Shown in pieces: positions 16,039 through 26,131 of a stretch of 64,000 bases of DNA; position 1 is the first letter of the stretch; each line of letters begins with the position of its first letter. The DNA lies in NCBI RefSeq assembly GCF_013377885.1, contig NZ_JABKAU010000005.1, positions 1 to 64,000 of the forward strand, in the 5' to 3' direction. The DNA comes from Hymenobacter lapidiphilus (GTDB lineage: Bacteria > Bacteroidota > Bacteroidia > Cytophagales > Hymenobacteraceae). Under the pieces are notes generated by a model. The model had not been told where the DNA came from, made no database searches, and saw only the letters and a list, made by a program, of their open reading frames with translations. A program made the position numbers and the translations under genes.

Positions 16039-16195
16039 TACAGAGTACAGAGAGGTGAGACAAGGAACGTCATTCAGAGCGCCGCGAAGAATCTCTCCTG
16101 TAATCGTTGAATGGTGATTGCGCAATGATTACCAAGCAAGATTCTTCGCGGCGCTCTGAATGACGTTCCTTGTCTCACCTCTCTGTACTCTGTAC
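16038..16195. repeat. Perfect 57-bp inverted repeat
   Basis: Arms 16038-16094 and 16139-16195 are exactly complementary around a 44-base loop. The left arm starts on the last base of the aminotransferase stop codon. The inner part (CGTCATTCAGAGCGCCGCGAAG) varies the GTCATnCTGAGC theme; the outer part (CAGAGTACAGAGAGGTGAGAC) is unlike the other copies. It lies just upstream of the heptose kinase promoter. Confidence 0.9.
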
Positions 16196-16207
16196 TCAAT
16201 ACTAAAC

Positions 16208-16215
16208 TACCTTTG
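16208..16215 (+). promoter_or_regulatory. -7 box TACCTTTG for the heptose kinase gene
   Basis: TACCTTTG is an exact TAnnTTTG match, 25 bases before the ATG at 16241 and 13 bases after the palindrome ends. Confidence 0.6.
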
Positions 16216-16240
16216 CGGCTGCTGAATCAATTCGTTTCTG

Positions 16241-17263
16241 ATGCCTGTTGCCCTGCCGCCCGCTTCGCTGCCCGAACTTTTTGCCGCTTTCAACCAGCTG
16301 ACCGTGCTTATTGTGGGCGACGTGATGCTTGATGCCTACGTGTGGGGCCGCTCAGTGCGCCTCTCGCCCGAGGCGCCGGTGCCGGTGGTGAACGTGAGCC
16401 GTACCGAGCAGCGCCTGGGTGGCGCGGCCAATGTGGCGCTGAACGTGCAGGCGCTGGGCGCAACGCCGCTGCTGTGCGCCCTTATCGGGCAGGATACGGG
16501 CGGCGACCAGCTGTTGGAGCGGCTGGAAGCAAACGGGCTGTCGGCCGAGGGCATTGTGCGTTCCGGCACCCGGCCCACTACGGTCAAGCAACGCATCCTG
16601 GCCCACGGCCAGCAACTACTGCGCATCGACTCCGAAGTAGAAACGGAAGCGGATGCTACCGAAAACGAGGCCCTCACGGCCCGTTTTGCCCAGCTGCTGG
16701 CGCGGGCCGATGTGGTCATTTTCGAGGATTACGATAAGGGCGTACTCACTGAGAGTAATATCCGCCACTTCATCAGCCTGGCCCGCGAGCGGGGAGTGCC
16801 CACCGTGGTCGACCCTAAAAAGAGGAACTTCCTGGCTTACCGGCACTGCACCCTGTTCAAGCCCAACCTCAAGGAGCTACGCGAAGGGCTCAAGCTCGAA
16901 TTCGGCGACCCTACCATCGACCGGGCCGGTTTCGAGGCAGCCGTGTCCCGGCTGCGCGAATTGCTACAGCCCGAAACGGTACTCGTTACACTGTCGGAGC
17001 ACGGTGTGTTTGCCCAGCTTCAGGAGCAGAAAACCTACCTGCCGGCCCACCTGCGCACCATTTCCGACGTGTCGGGCGCCGGCGACACCGTTATCAGCAT
17101 TGCCGCGCTGTGCGTGGCCCTGCACCTGCCGGTTGCGGCCACTGCCGCACTGGCCAACCTGGGCGGCGGGCTGGTGTGCGAGCAGGTGGGCGTGGTGCCC
17201 ATTGAAAAGCAGAAGCTGCTGCTGGAAGCCGAGCGCCTGGGCCTAAATCTGAGCGTCGGCTGA
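16241..17263 (+). CDS. D-glycero-beta-D-manno-heptose-7-phosphate kinase (RfaE1/HldE kinase domain)
   Basis: A 340-residue PfkB-family sugar kinase. The RfaE1 type phosphorylates heptose 7-phosphate at O-1 in ADP-heptose synthesis for lipopolysaccharide core. Support: LIVGDVMLDAYVWG (about 22-35), RLSPEAPVPVV (about 42-52), RLGGAANVALNVQALG (about 62-77), TTVKQRILAHGQQLLRIDSE (about 112-131), and the catalytic motif DVSGAGDTVI with Asp282 as base. Bifunctional HldE also has a nucleotidyltransferase domain; here only the kinase half is present, so the adenylyltransferase must lie elsewhere. Other sugar substrates are possible but the RLSPEAPVP/LGGAANVA pattern favours RfaE1. Confidence 0.88.
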   Translation: MPVALPPASLPELFAAFNQLTVLIVGDVMLDAYVWGRSVRLSPEAPVPVVNVSRTEQRLGGAANVALNVQALGATPLLCALIGQDTGGDQLLERLEANGLSAEGIVRSGTRPTTVKQRILAHGQQLLRIDSEVETEADATENEALTARFAQLLARADVVIFEDYDKGVLTESNIRHFISLARERGVPTVVDPKKRNFLAYRHCTLFKPNLKELREGLKLEFGDPTIDRAGFEAAVSRLRELLQPETVLVTLSEHGVFAQLQEQKTYLPAHLRTISDVSGAGDTVISIAALCVALHLPVAATAALANLGGGLVCEQVGVVPIEKQKLLLEAERLGLNLSVG

Positions 17264-17308
17264 TTTCAACCGCTGTTCGTATTGCGTAGGCTCGGTTATG
17301 GGGAGCAG

Positions 17309-18712
17309 TTAGTTGATGAGCTTGGGGCCCTCTCTCAGCAATGCCTGCGTGGTACCGGAAAGGGTAAAGCAGATGGTTAGGAACAGCAAATACGTTAGCA
17401 CCAGCGGTAGCCGGTAAGGAGCCAAGCGGCGCCACGACCAAATGGCTGGCCATCCGAAGCAGGCAATTGCCACTAGGAGCAGGTGCAGCGGCAACAGATA
17501 TCGGCACTCTACGGGCAGCGGTACCGATATCAGGGCAGGGATTACCAGGGCCGACACTAGGAGGATGTGCGTAACGGTGAGTTGGTTGAAGCGCAGCATG
17601 CAGATTATGATGGCCGCGAATAAGAGGGTGTAATTCATCCCGGCCAGAAAGCCCGTGGTAGTGTATACCCGGTAGAGATAGGGGGTAGGATAGAGCACAT
17701 CGAGCCCGTTGAACAGATGACGGGCATTGAGGCCAAGCATGTCCAGTGGATGACGCAGTACGAACCGTAGGTATTCGCCGTAGGAATCCATTTTCTTGTT
17801 GAAATCCAGTGCCAGCAGTGCTGTTCCGCTCAGATCCAGGTATTGGACCTGGGCGTTGGTATAATCGACTGCAATGCCGGTTTCATATTTCTGAACCGTA
17901 AACCCGTCAGTGATTTTCTGCAAGTACAGGTCACCGGCTTTTACCATAGCCGGGTCCGTGTAGTCAATGCCAATGACGAGCGGACGATTAATCCCGAAGT
18001 TTTCCCAATTGATGTACCATTGCGGTAAGCTCAACAGCATGAATCCAAGAGCGTAAGCGCCTAAAAACCGGCTCACCGCAATGTGCCACGGCCGGGTGCT
18101 GTCGTGGTAAGCCAACCAGCTGCCCACCGCCAGCACCGATGGTAAGCCCACGAGATAAACGGGCCGCATATTGATGACGGCCGCCACCAGCAGGCCCGCC
18201 AGCAGACTTTTTCCCAGGGTAGGGCGTGGAAGGATCAGGCACAGTGCTCCTACCAGCCCTATTACGGCCGGAAAATCGGTGAGCATATAGTTGAAGTAGT
18301 CCCGCCAGAGCAAAAATCCGGCAATGATGAATACCCCCCGCCGCAGTGGTGTGAGCTTCGTGCCGGTGACGCGCTGCCACAGCAGCGCCGGCAGCCATCC
18401 AAACATGGCGCCAGCTACCAGAGCCCCTACAAGCTTAATCATGGCCTCTTCCGAGACAATGTTCTGGGCGTTGGCCAGCGCGACTATTGGGACGTACAGT
18501 AACGGGTACAGGTAGCCGCGTAGGGCACTGTCGAAGCGGAGCAGCGCGAAATCATCCCCATTGTATAGCTTGTATGCCAACTCCCGGTAGCCATTGGCAT
18601 CGTAAACCTGGATGTGGAAACGGGAGGTAAATATGTGTATTCCGAACAACAGAAACGCAATACCGAACCAGAACCAGGAACGGGCTGTAAGGCGGGTGAG
18701 CAAGGAAGGCAT
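17309..18712 (-). CDS. Polytopic membrane protein, GT-C/ArnT-like glycosyltransferase candidate
   Basis: A 467-residue integral membrane protein with roughly ten or eleven hydrophobic helices. I use the ATG ending at 18712 (MPSLLTRLTARSWFWFG); a GTG nine codons upstream is possible. The first loop, between helix 1 and 2, holds YDANGYRELAYKLYNGDDF (about 30-50), similar in place to the acidic active-site loop of GT-C fold enzymes that transfer sugars from polyprenyl-phosphate donors. Other segments (MLTDFPAVIGLVGALCL, LLVAAVINMRPVYLVGLP) fit this layout. The family name is not certain. It lies in an envelope gene neighbourhood on the opposite strand to the heptose kinase. Confidence 0.65.
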   Translation of the reverse strand: MPSLLTRLTARSWFWFGIAFLLFGIHIFTSRFHIQVYDANGYRELAYKLYNGDDFALLRFDSALRGYLYPLLYVPIVALANAQNIVSEEAMIKLVGALVAGAMFGWLPALLWQRVTGTKLTPLRRGVFIIAGFLLWRDYFNYMLTDFPAVIGLVGALCLILPRPTLGKSLLAGLLVAAVINMRPVYLVGLPSVLAVGSWLAYHDSTRPWHIAVSRFLGAYALGFMLLSLPQWYINWENFGINRPLVIGIDYTDPAMVKAGDLYLQKITDGFTVQKYETGIAVDYTNAQVQYLDLSGTALLALDFNKKMDSYGEYLRFVLRHPLDMLGLNARHLFNGLDVLYPTPYLYRVYTTTGFLAGMNYTLLFAAIIICMLRFNQLTVTHILLVSALVIPALISVPLPVECRYLLPLHLLLVAIACFGWPAIWSWRRLAPYRLPLVLTYLLFLTICFTLSGTTQALLREGPKLIN

Positions 18713-18817
18713 AGCAAACGGATAAGCCACAAAGAACACGACAAAACGGAAACGGCCCGTCAGTTTCGTAGTGGAGCACCTGAAGCTGGCGGGCCATTGT
18801 AGCCGAAGAAAACGACG

Positions 18818-19852
18818 CTACCCCCGCATTCGGGTGCTGTACTCCTTTACCGTTTCAATGAAGACCTTCACATTGTCGGGGTCGGTGTCGGGGTACACGC
18901 CGTGGCCGAGGTTGGCAATATGGCGCTGGGGGCCGAACCGGTCGAGCATGGCCTTGGTAGCAGCCTGAACCTGCGCGGGCGTGCCGTAAAGGGCGCAGGG
19001 GTCGAGGTTGCCCTGCAGTGTTTTGTCACCCACCAGCGGGCGAACGGTGCGCGGGTCCTGGTTCCAGTCGAGGCCGATAGTGCGGCAGGGCAGGGCGGCG
19101 AAGTCTTCCATGGCCCAGAAGGCACCTTTGGCAAATACCGTTACCGGCACGTTGGGCAGAGCCGCGCAGATTTCGGCAATGTAGCGCTGGCTGAACTCCT
19201 GGTAGTGCGCGGGCGGCAGAATGCCGGCCCAGGAGTCGAACACCTGAATGAGGTTGGCGCCTGCCGTTACCTGGGCCTGCAGATAGGCAATGGTAGTAGC
19301 CGTGATTTTACGCAGCAGCTCGTGGGCCAGTTCCGGGTTCTGGTATAGCATCCCGCGGGCCTTGCTGAAGGTTTTCGAGCCGTGACCCTCTACCATATAA
19401 GCCAGAATAGTCCAGGGGGCGCCGGCAAAACCGATGAGCGGCACCCGGCCGTTGAGTGCGCGCTTGGTGACGCGCAGCGCCTCCAGCACGTAGCCCAGGT
19501 GCTCCTCGGGGTCGGCAATGCGCATGCGGGCTACATCGGCGGCCGTTTTTATGGTTTCGGGGAATAGCGGGCCTTTGGCTTCCACCATCTCGTAGGTCAG
19601 GCCCATGGCCTCGGGCACCACCAGAATATCGGAGAAGATGATGGCGGCGTCCACGTCGAGCGCATCGACGGGCTGGATGGTGACTTCGGCGGCCAACTCG
19701 GGGGTTTCTACCAGCTCCTTGAAGCCGCTGAGCCGGCCCCGCAGTGCGCGGTACTGGGGCAGAATCCGGCCCGCCTGACGCATGAGCCACACAGGAGTAC
19801 GTTCGGTTTCTTCGCCGCGGGCGGCGCGCAGGAGCAGGTCGTTTTTGAGCAC
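18818..19852 (-). CDS. hemE: Uroporphyrinogen decarboxylase HemE
   Basis: A 344-residue enzyme that decarboxylates uroporphyrinogen III to coproporphyrinogen III in haem synthesis. The start is a GTG at 19852 giving [21 protein letters not shown], followed by the signature [16 protein letters not shown] (about 24-39). Other conserved parts are [22 protein letters not shown] (about 63-84), [20 protein letters not shown] (about 142-161), [19 protein letters not shown] (about 197-215) and [16 protein letters not shown] near the end. Length is normal. Alone on the minus strand with a degenerate AGCT repeat upstream. Confidence 0.96.
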   Translation of the reverse strand: MLKNDLLLRAARGEETERTPVWLMRQAGRILPQYRALRGRLSGFKELVETPELAAEVTIQPVDALDVDAAIIFSDILVVPEAMGLTYEMVEAKGPLFPETIKTAADVARMRIADPEEHLGYVLEALRVTKRALNGRVPLIGFAGAPWTILAYMVEGHGSKTFSKARGMLYQNPELAHELLRKITATTIAYLQAQVTAGANLIQVFDSWAGILPPAHYQEFSQRYIAEICAALPNVPVTVFAKGAFWAMEDFAALPCRTIGLDWNQDPRTVRPLVGDKTLQGNLDPCALYGTPAQVQAATKAMLDRFGPQRHIANLGHGVYPDTDPDNVKVFIETVKEYSTRMRG

Positions 19853-19860
19853 GGTTTTTT

Positions 19861-19965
19861 TAGCTGTTAGCTAATAGCTGGTAGCCGTTAGCTTTCTGTT
19901 GAAAAGGGCCTCTGGTAAGTTTGATGAGTGAGAGCTATCAAGCAATAGCGCTCAGCTAACACCTA
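19861..19965. repeat. Degenerate AGCTGTTAGCT-type inverted repeat
   Basis: TTAGCTGTTAGCTAATAGC near 19860 is partly complementary to CAATAGCGCTCAGCTAACAC near 19945-19964. The unit matches the 26-bp repeat between clpS and recR, so this looks like a second, decayed copy between hemE and marC. Confidence 0.55.
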
Positions 19966-20580
19966 GTTTACGAACAAGGCTTTGATGGCGGTCATGATAA
20001 AGTTTACGCCGATGGCCAGCGTGATAAAGCCCATGATGCGGGCCAGCGCGGCCAGACCCGGGCGGCCCAGGAAGCGCGTGAGCCGGAGCGACGACATGAG
20101 GATGATGTAGACGGCCAGCGCCACCAGCACGAAGCCGGCGAAAATTAGCCCCATATCGGAATACGTGAGCTTATTAGTGTACAGGCTGATACACACGGCA
20201 ATGGCGCCAGGACCCGAGAGCATGGGCATGGCCAGGGGCGTGAAGCTGATGTCGTCCTTCTCGCGGCTGGCCTCAATGGTTTCCTGCGACACTTTGCTGC
20301 GGTTACCGCCAGGCGTGAGCAAATCGAAAGCCGAGCGCATAAGCAGGATGCCGCCCGCAATGCGCAGGTGGTGAATGTTGATACCGAAGAAGTTGAGTAC
20401 GTACTGACCCGCGAAAAACGACACCGACAACACCGCCAGCACCGACAGGCAGGCCTTCAGGCCGATATTGGCCCGCTCGGCCGGGGTGTCGCTTTCGGTC
20501 AGGGACAGAAAAACCGGCATGGCACCGAACGGATTGACCACGGAGAACAGGGTAGTGAACGTGGCGAGCAGAATATCCAT
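19963..20580 (-). CDS. MarC-family (UPF0056) integral membrane protein
   Basis: A 205-residue membrane protein with six predicted helices. The MarC family signature appears at the start (TLFSVVNPFGAMPVFLSL, about 9-26) and again in FTPLAMPMLSGPGAIAVCISL (about 113-133). The family's transport substrate is unknown; the old link to multiple antibiotic resistance in E. coli was not upheld. The C-terminus is ALFVN. A minus-strand promoter box lies about 24 bases upstream of the start. Confidence 0.9.
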   Translation of the reverse strand: MDILLATFTTLFSVVNPFGAMPVFLSLTESDTPAERANIGLKACLSVLAVLSVSFFAGQYVLNFFGINIHHLRIAGGILLMRSAFDLLTPGGNRSKVSQETIEASREKDDISFTPLAMPMLSGPGAIAVCISLYTNKLTYSDMGLIFAGFVLVALAVYIILMSSLRLTRFLGRPGLAALARIMGFITLAIGVNFIMTAIKALFVN

Positions 20581-20603
20581 AGGGGCGGGCAGGGTATGGC
20601 CGG

Positions 20604-20611
20604 CAAAGGTA
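20604..20611 (-). promoter_or_regulatory. -7 box TACCTTTG for marC
   Basis: On the minus strand the sequence reads TACCTTTG, an exact match to TAnnTTTG, 24 bases before the marC ATG. Confidence 0.6.
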
Positions 20612-20695
20612 CGAGCCTTTGTGGCACGAACACGGGGAAAATCCTACTTTTAGCGAAAACAACCCCTTGGCGGTGGGTGCGTAAAGCGCTAATTG

Positions 20696-20703
20696 TAGCT
20701 TTG
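20696..20703 (+). promoter_or_regulatory. -7 box TAGCTTTG for the EEP-family gene
   Basis: TAGCTTTG matches TAnnTTTG and lies 56 bases before the GTG start at 20759. Confidence 0.55.
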
Positions 20704-20758
20704 CACCACGCCCGGAGGACGGCCGAACGGCTTCTTTCTTATCCCAATTTCCTGTCTA

Positions 20759-21910
20759 GTGCTTCACTTCGACGAATTTACCTGGCTCACGCTGGCGCAG
20801 GCTCTTGTGCTGCTGCTGGCTGCCACCGCTCTTATTGCTACCCTGCTGCCGCTGCTGCGGCATACAATCTGGTGGATTCGGGTGTTTGATTTTCCGCGTT
20901 TGCAAATTGTGGGCGTGCTGGTGCTGGTGCTGGTGGCGGGCGTACTGCTGGGCTGGCATCAACCTGCCGGAGACACGTATTGGATGCCGGCGCTACTGGC
21001 GAGTGTGGCGCTGGCTACCGGCTACCAGATGTTCCGGATTCTGCCTTATACGCCGCTGGCCGGCAAGCATGTGGGCGATAGTACCCGCACCGACGGTGAA
21101 GGCCATCTGAGCCTGGTGATGATGAACGTGCTGCAGTACAATAAGCAGAGTGATAAAGCCCTGCAGGTGCTGCAGGCGGCCGATGCTGACATTATTATGG
21201 CGGTGGAAACCGATGAGTGGTGGCATCAGCAGCTGAAGCCCATGGAGAAAACCCACCCCTACACCTGCCACGAGCCGCTCGACAATACCTACGGGCTGCT
21301 GTTTTTCTCGCGCCTGCCGCTCGATGGCTGCGAAATCAAATACCTGATCGACGATGATGTGCCCAGCGTGCATGCGAAGGTACAGCTGCCCGACGGCCGT
21401 ACCTGGGTACGCGTGTACGGGCTGCACCCCAAGCCCCCGGCTCCTGCCGAGTCGGAAACCAGTACCCGCCGCGACGCCGAGCTCCTGCTGGTAGGCCGCG
21501 AACTGGAAAAGCGCGACGAGCCCACCATTGTGTTCGGCGACATGAACGACGTGGCGTGGTCGCACACCTCCGAGCTGTTCCGGCGCATCAGTGGCCTGCT
21601 CGACCCGCGGGTGGGGCGCGGCCTGTTACCTACTTTTCATGCCGAATACCGGCTGCTGCGCTGGCCCCTCGACCATGTATTCGTGTCACCGCACTTTAAA
21701 GTAGATGACATGGCGCGGCTCCCCTATGTTGGCTCCGACCACTTCCCCATCTATATCAAGCTCAGCTTTGAGCCCCATGACAAGGCAGAACAGGAGGAAA
21801 AACTGGAAGAGCCGGACGCGGCTGACAAGCAGGAGGCGGTAGAGAAAATTGAGGAGGGCCGGCAGGAAGAGCGCGAGGAGGAGGCCCAGGAGGCCGGCCT
21901 AAAGGCGTAA
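20759..21910 (+). CDS. Membrane-anchored endonuclease/exonuclease/phosphatase (EEP) family protein
   Basis: A 383-residue protein with a GTG start at 20759. Three hydrophobic helices occupy about residues 8-95, then an EEP fold domain of about 230 residues: MMNVLQYNKQSDKALQVLQ (the first Asn), IIMAVETDEWWHQQL (catalytic Glu), RVYGLHPKPPAP (catalytic His), IVFGDMNDVAWS (GDxN) and YVGSDHFPIYIKL (SDH). These place it with Mg2+-dependent phosphoesterases related to DNase I and sphingomyelinase; such membrane-linked forms are often annotated only as EEP-family. The last 45 residues are an unusual run of Glu, Lys and Gln, probably a disordered charged tail. Substrate unknown. Confidence 0.82.
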   Translation: MLHFDEFTWLTLAQALVLLLAATALIATLLPLLRHTIWWIRVFDFPRLQIVGVLVLVLVAGVLLGWHQPAGDTYWMPALLASVALATGYQMFRILPYTPLAGKHVGDSTRTDGEGHLSLVMMNVLQYNKQSDKALQVLQAADADIIMAVETDEWWHQQLKPMEKTHPYTCHEPLDNTYGLLFFSRLPLDGCEIKYLIDDDVPSVHAKVQLPDGRTWVRVYGLHPKPPAPAESETSTRRDAELLLVGRELEKRDEPTIVFGDMNDVAWSHTSELFRRISGLLDPRVGRGLLPTFHAEYRLLRWPLDHVFVSPHFKVDDMARLPYVGSDHFPIYIKLSFEPHDKAEQEEKLEEPDAADKQEAVEKIEEGRQEEREEEAQEAGLKA

Positions 21911-21963
21911 ATCTCGTGGGCTAGACGAACGGTTCATTCGCCTAGCCCTACAAGCCCGTCGTG

Positions 21964-21971
21964 TACCTTTG
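21964..21971 (+). promoter_or_regulatory. -7 box TACCTTTG ending 4 bases before the recQ ATG
   Basis: Exact TAnnTTTG match at 21964-21971, with the recQ ATG at 21976. The same four-base spacing is seen at clpS and the CCA-adding enzyme, which points to a leaderless transcript. Confidence 0.65.
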
Positions 21972-21975
21972 CCGC

Positions 21976-23901
<1,926 letters not shown>

Positions 23902-23988
23902 GAGGGAGGTAGCTTGTCTTGCTGCTTTTGAGGAGCAGGTCATAAAGCCCGATAAAAAATCCTGCCTGCACCTCTTACATTAGCCCCA

Positions 23989-24825
23989 ATGAACAATCCG
24001 ACTTCTCCCGGCAACCTTGCTACCCGCCCCATTGGCGTATTCGACAGCGGCATTGGCGGCCTGACGGTGGCGCGGGCCGTGGCCCGGGTGCTGCCTCACG
24101 AGCGGCTGGTGTACTTCGGCGACACGGCCCACTTGCCCTATGGCGACAAAAGCACCGCCGCCATCCAGGCTTACGCCGTGAAAATATGCGACCTGTTGCT
24201 GCGCCAGCAGTGCAAGGTTATTCTGATTGCCTGCAACTCGGCCTCGGCCGCCGCCTACGAGCTGGTGCGCGAATACGTAGGTTCCAAGGCACAAGTACTC
24301 AACGTTATCGACCCTATTGTGGCGCACGTCGGGCAGCAATACGCCGGGCGCACAGTAGGCCTGATTGGGACCAAGCAAACGGTAAACAGCAATGTTTATA
24401 AGAAGAAGATAGACGACCTCGACGCCGGCGTGGACCTTCGCAGCCTGGCCACCCCACTGCTGGCCCCCATGATTGAGGAAGGCTTCTTCAATGATACCAT
24501 TGCCAGCAACGTCATCGAGACCTACCTATCCAACCCCGCGCTGGAAGGTGTGGAGGCGCTGGTGCTGGCCTGCACACACTACCCACTCATTAAAGAGCAG
24601 ATTGCCGAATTCTATCAGGGCCGTACCGAAGTGCTCGATGCCTCCGATGTAGTGGCCCAGCATGTGCGGCAGTACCTGGAAAGCCGGCAGCTGCTGGCGC
24701 CTGCTATTGCCACTCCGCCCCGCCATCACTTCTACGTATCCGATTTCACCCGCTCGTTCGAGGAGAGCACCCGCATCTTTTTCGGCCAAGAAGTGAATTT
24801 GGAGCACTATCCGCTGTGGGAGTAG
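23989..24825 (+). CDS. murI: Glutamate racemase
   Basis: A 278-residue cofactor-independent racemase making D-glutamate for peptidoglycan. The two catalytic cysteines are visible: Cys82 in LIACNSASAAAYE and Cys195 in VLACTHYPLI. The N-terminal IGVFDSGIGGLTVARAV and the VYFGDTAHLPYGDKS segment are typical, with acid residues Asp19 and Glu/His partners near the second Cys. Length is normal. It is the last housekeeping gene before the curli locus. Confidence 0.96.
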   Translation: MNNPTSPGNLATRPIGVFDSGIGGLTVARAVARVLPHERLVYFGDTAHLPYGDKSTAAIQAYAVKICDLLLRQQCKVILIACNSASAAAYELVREYVGSKAQVLNVIDPIVAHVGQQYAGRTVGLIGTKQTVNSNVYKKKIDDLDAGVDLRSLATPLLAPMIEEGFFNDTIASNVIETYLSNPALEGVEALVLACTHYPLIKEQIAEFYQGRTEVLDASDVVAQHVRQYLESRQLLAPAIATPPRHHFYVSDFTRSFEESTRIFFGQEVNLEHYPLWE

Positions 24826-24885
24826 GAGTTTATAAAGTGCTTTTACAGGTCAAACAAAATTAGTCATATTCATATAGTAAATACT

Positions 24886-24893
24886 TATATTTA
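24886..24893 (+). promoter_or_regulatory. Candidate -7 box TATATTTA upstream of csgE
   Basis: TATATTTA, one base off TAnnTTTG, lies in a short AT-rich island 66 bases before the csgE ATG. It is the best promoter candidate for csgEFG, but weak. Confidence 0.35.
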
Positions 24894-24959
24894 GGCACCA
24901 AAAGGGAAAACCAAGTGGTCTGGCCCTTGCGCTTGTTGCTCTAATGCACCGGCGGTGCT

Positions 24960-25550
24960 ATGCTATATTCAGCTGATTTCTGGCGAAAATGGGGTTTTTG
25001 GCTATTGCCATGCCTGTTGCTGCTTGCCCCGGCCGCTCTGGCCCAGGGCGTGCGGCAACCCCCGGCCCGCGTGAAGCAGCAGGGCAGCCCTGCGCCGGCT
25101 CAGGCCCCTACCAATGAAAGAAAAGCAAACCCGCTTACTCCCAAACAGCTGGAGGAAGCCCTACGGCTGCTACTCCAGGTAACGGCCGACTCGACTGACA
25201 CCCCAAAAGTCCAGCGCGGCTTTGAAATAGAGGGCCTCGTCGTCGACCAGACCATCAGTAAGCTCGGGCGTGACTTCTACAGCGTGTTTTTCAGCACGTT
25301 CGAATCCCCGGCCGGCTCAGGCGACTACGTGGTTACGATTACCGAGAAGCCTGCCCGGGGCACCAGCATTCTGGTTACGGTAGCCGTCAACAACACCGAT
25401 TTGCTCGAAATGCCACTCCAGCCAAACGAGGAATACATTGACGCTGCTGCCAGCGAAGCGGTTAGCACTGTCACGCAGCACCTCATGGAAAACAACCGCC
25501 TGGGCAACGAACTGGAAAAGGGCAATAGTCAGCCTCTGGAAGTGTATTAG
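24960..25550 (+). CDS. csgE: Curli assembly chaperone CsgE
   Basis: A 196-residue exported protein. The signal peptide covers about residues 1-28 (FWLLPCLLLLAPAALA). After a 40-residue polar linker rich in Pro, Gln and Ala, the CsgE domain begins at about 85: GFEIEGLVVDQTISKLGRDF, followed by YVVTITEKPARGTSILVTV and a helical end. CsgE caps the periplasmic mouth of the CsgG pore and delivers curlin subunits. It precedes csgF by 48 bases and csgG after that, an order known from other curli operons. The Pro-rich linker makes it longer than E. coli CsgE (129 residues). Confidence 0.9.
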   Translation: MLYSADFWRKWGFWLLPCLLLLAPAALAQGVRQPPARVKQQGSPAPAQAPTNERKANPLTPKQLEEALRLLLQVTADSTDTPKVQRGFEIEGLVVDQTISKLGRDFYSVFFSTFESPAGSGDYVVTITEKPARGTSILVTVAVNNTDLLEMPLQPNEEYIDAAASEAVSTVTQHLMENNRLGNELEKGNSQPLEVY

Positions 25551-25598
25551 CCCTGTCCTGCCTCACCTCTCCCGTCTTCTCTCCTAACCCATTCCCCC

Positions 25599-26024
25599 AT
25601 GAAATATCTGTACTGCTCTTTTCTTGCGCTGCTGTTGGCCTTGTCTGCCGCACCAACTGTCAGCGCCCAGGATTTTATATACGAACCGGTCAATCCCAAT
25701 TTTGGAGGTAATCCATTCAACTATTCTTCTCTGCTGAGCGCAGCCACTGCCCAGGATACCTTTAAGGACCCCGATGCCGAGCAGGCCCGGGCTGTCGAGG
25801 ATCCTCTTACCTTATTTGCCACCAACCTTAACCGCCAGATTCTGAGTCAGCTCACTGACCGCTTCATCAGCGACCAGTTTGGCCGGGGCACGGTACGAGC
25901 CGGTAGCTACACGGTGGGCGGCTACCAGATTCAGGTGACACCCGGTGCTAACGGCGTCGTTATCGTCATTGGCGACCCCGCTACCGGCAACCAGACCACC
26001 GTAACTATTCCCAATCTGCCTTAG
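25599..26024 (+). CDS. csgF: Curli assembly protein CsgF
   Basis: A 141-residue exported protein; signal peptide ends near residue 23 (SAAPTVSAQ). The mature N-terminus FIYEPVNPNFGGNPFNYSSLL is the conserved CsgF region that inserts into the CsgG channel. The C-terminal half is Gly-rich and beta-like (GGYQIQVTPGANGVVIVIGDP). CsgF sits at the cell surface and couples the CsgG exit to nucleation of the curlin fibre. It lies between csgE and csgG on the same strand. Confidence 0.92.
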   Translation: MKYLYCSFLALLLALSAAPTVSAQDFIYEPVNPNFGGNPFNYSSLLSAATAQDTFKDPDAEQARAVEDPLTLFATNLNRQILSQLTDRFISDQFGRGTVRAGSYTVGGYQIQVTPGANGVVIVIGDPATGNQTTVTIPNLP

Positions 26025-26131
26025 CCAGTCGGTAACGTGTTGGTACCCGGCTCCATGGGCCGGCTGCCTGCGTTGCGTGCCCCCAGCGTTTCTCCTCCTG
26101 TTTTCTCTCCGATACTAGTCGCTGCCTGTCT

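Noticed and set aside
15172..16125. 317-codon frame antisense to the aminotransferase
   Set aside because: Runs across a gene with clear PLP-enzyme motifs and into a palindrome; composition is typical of a shadow frame.
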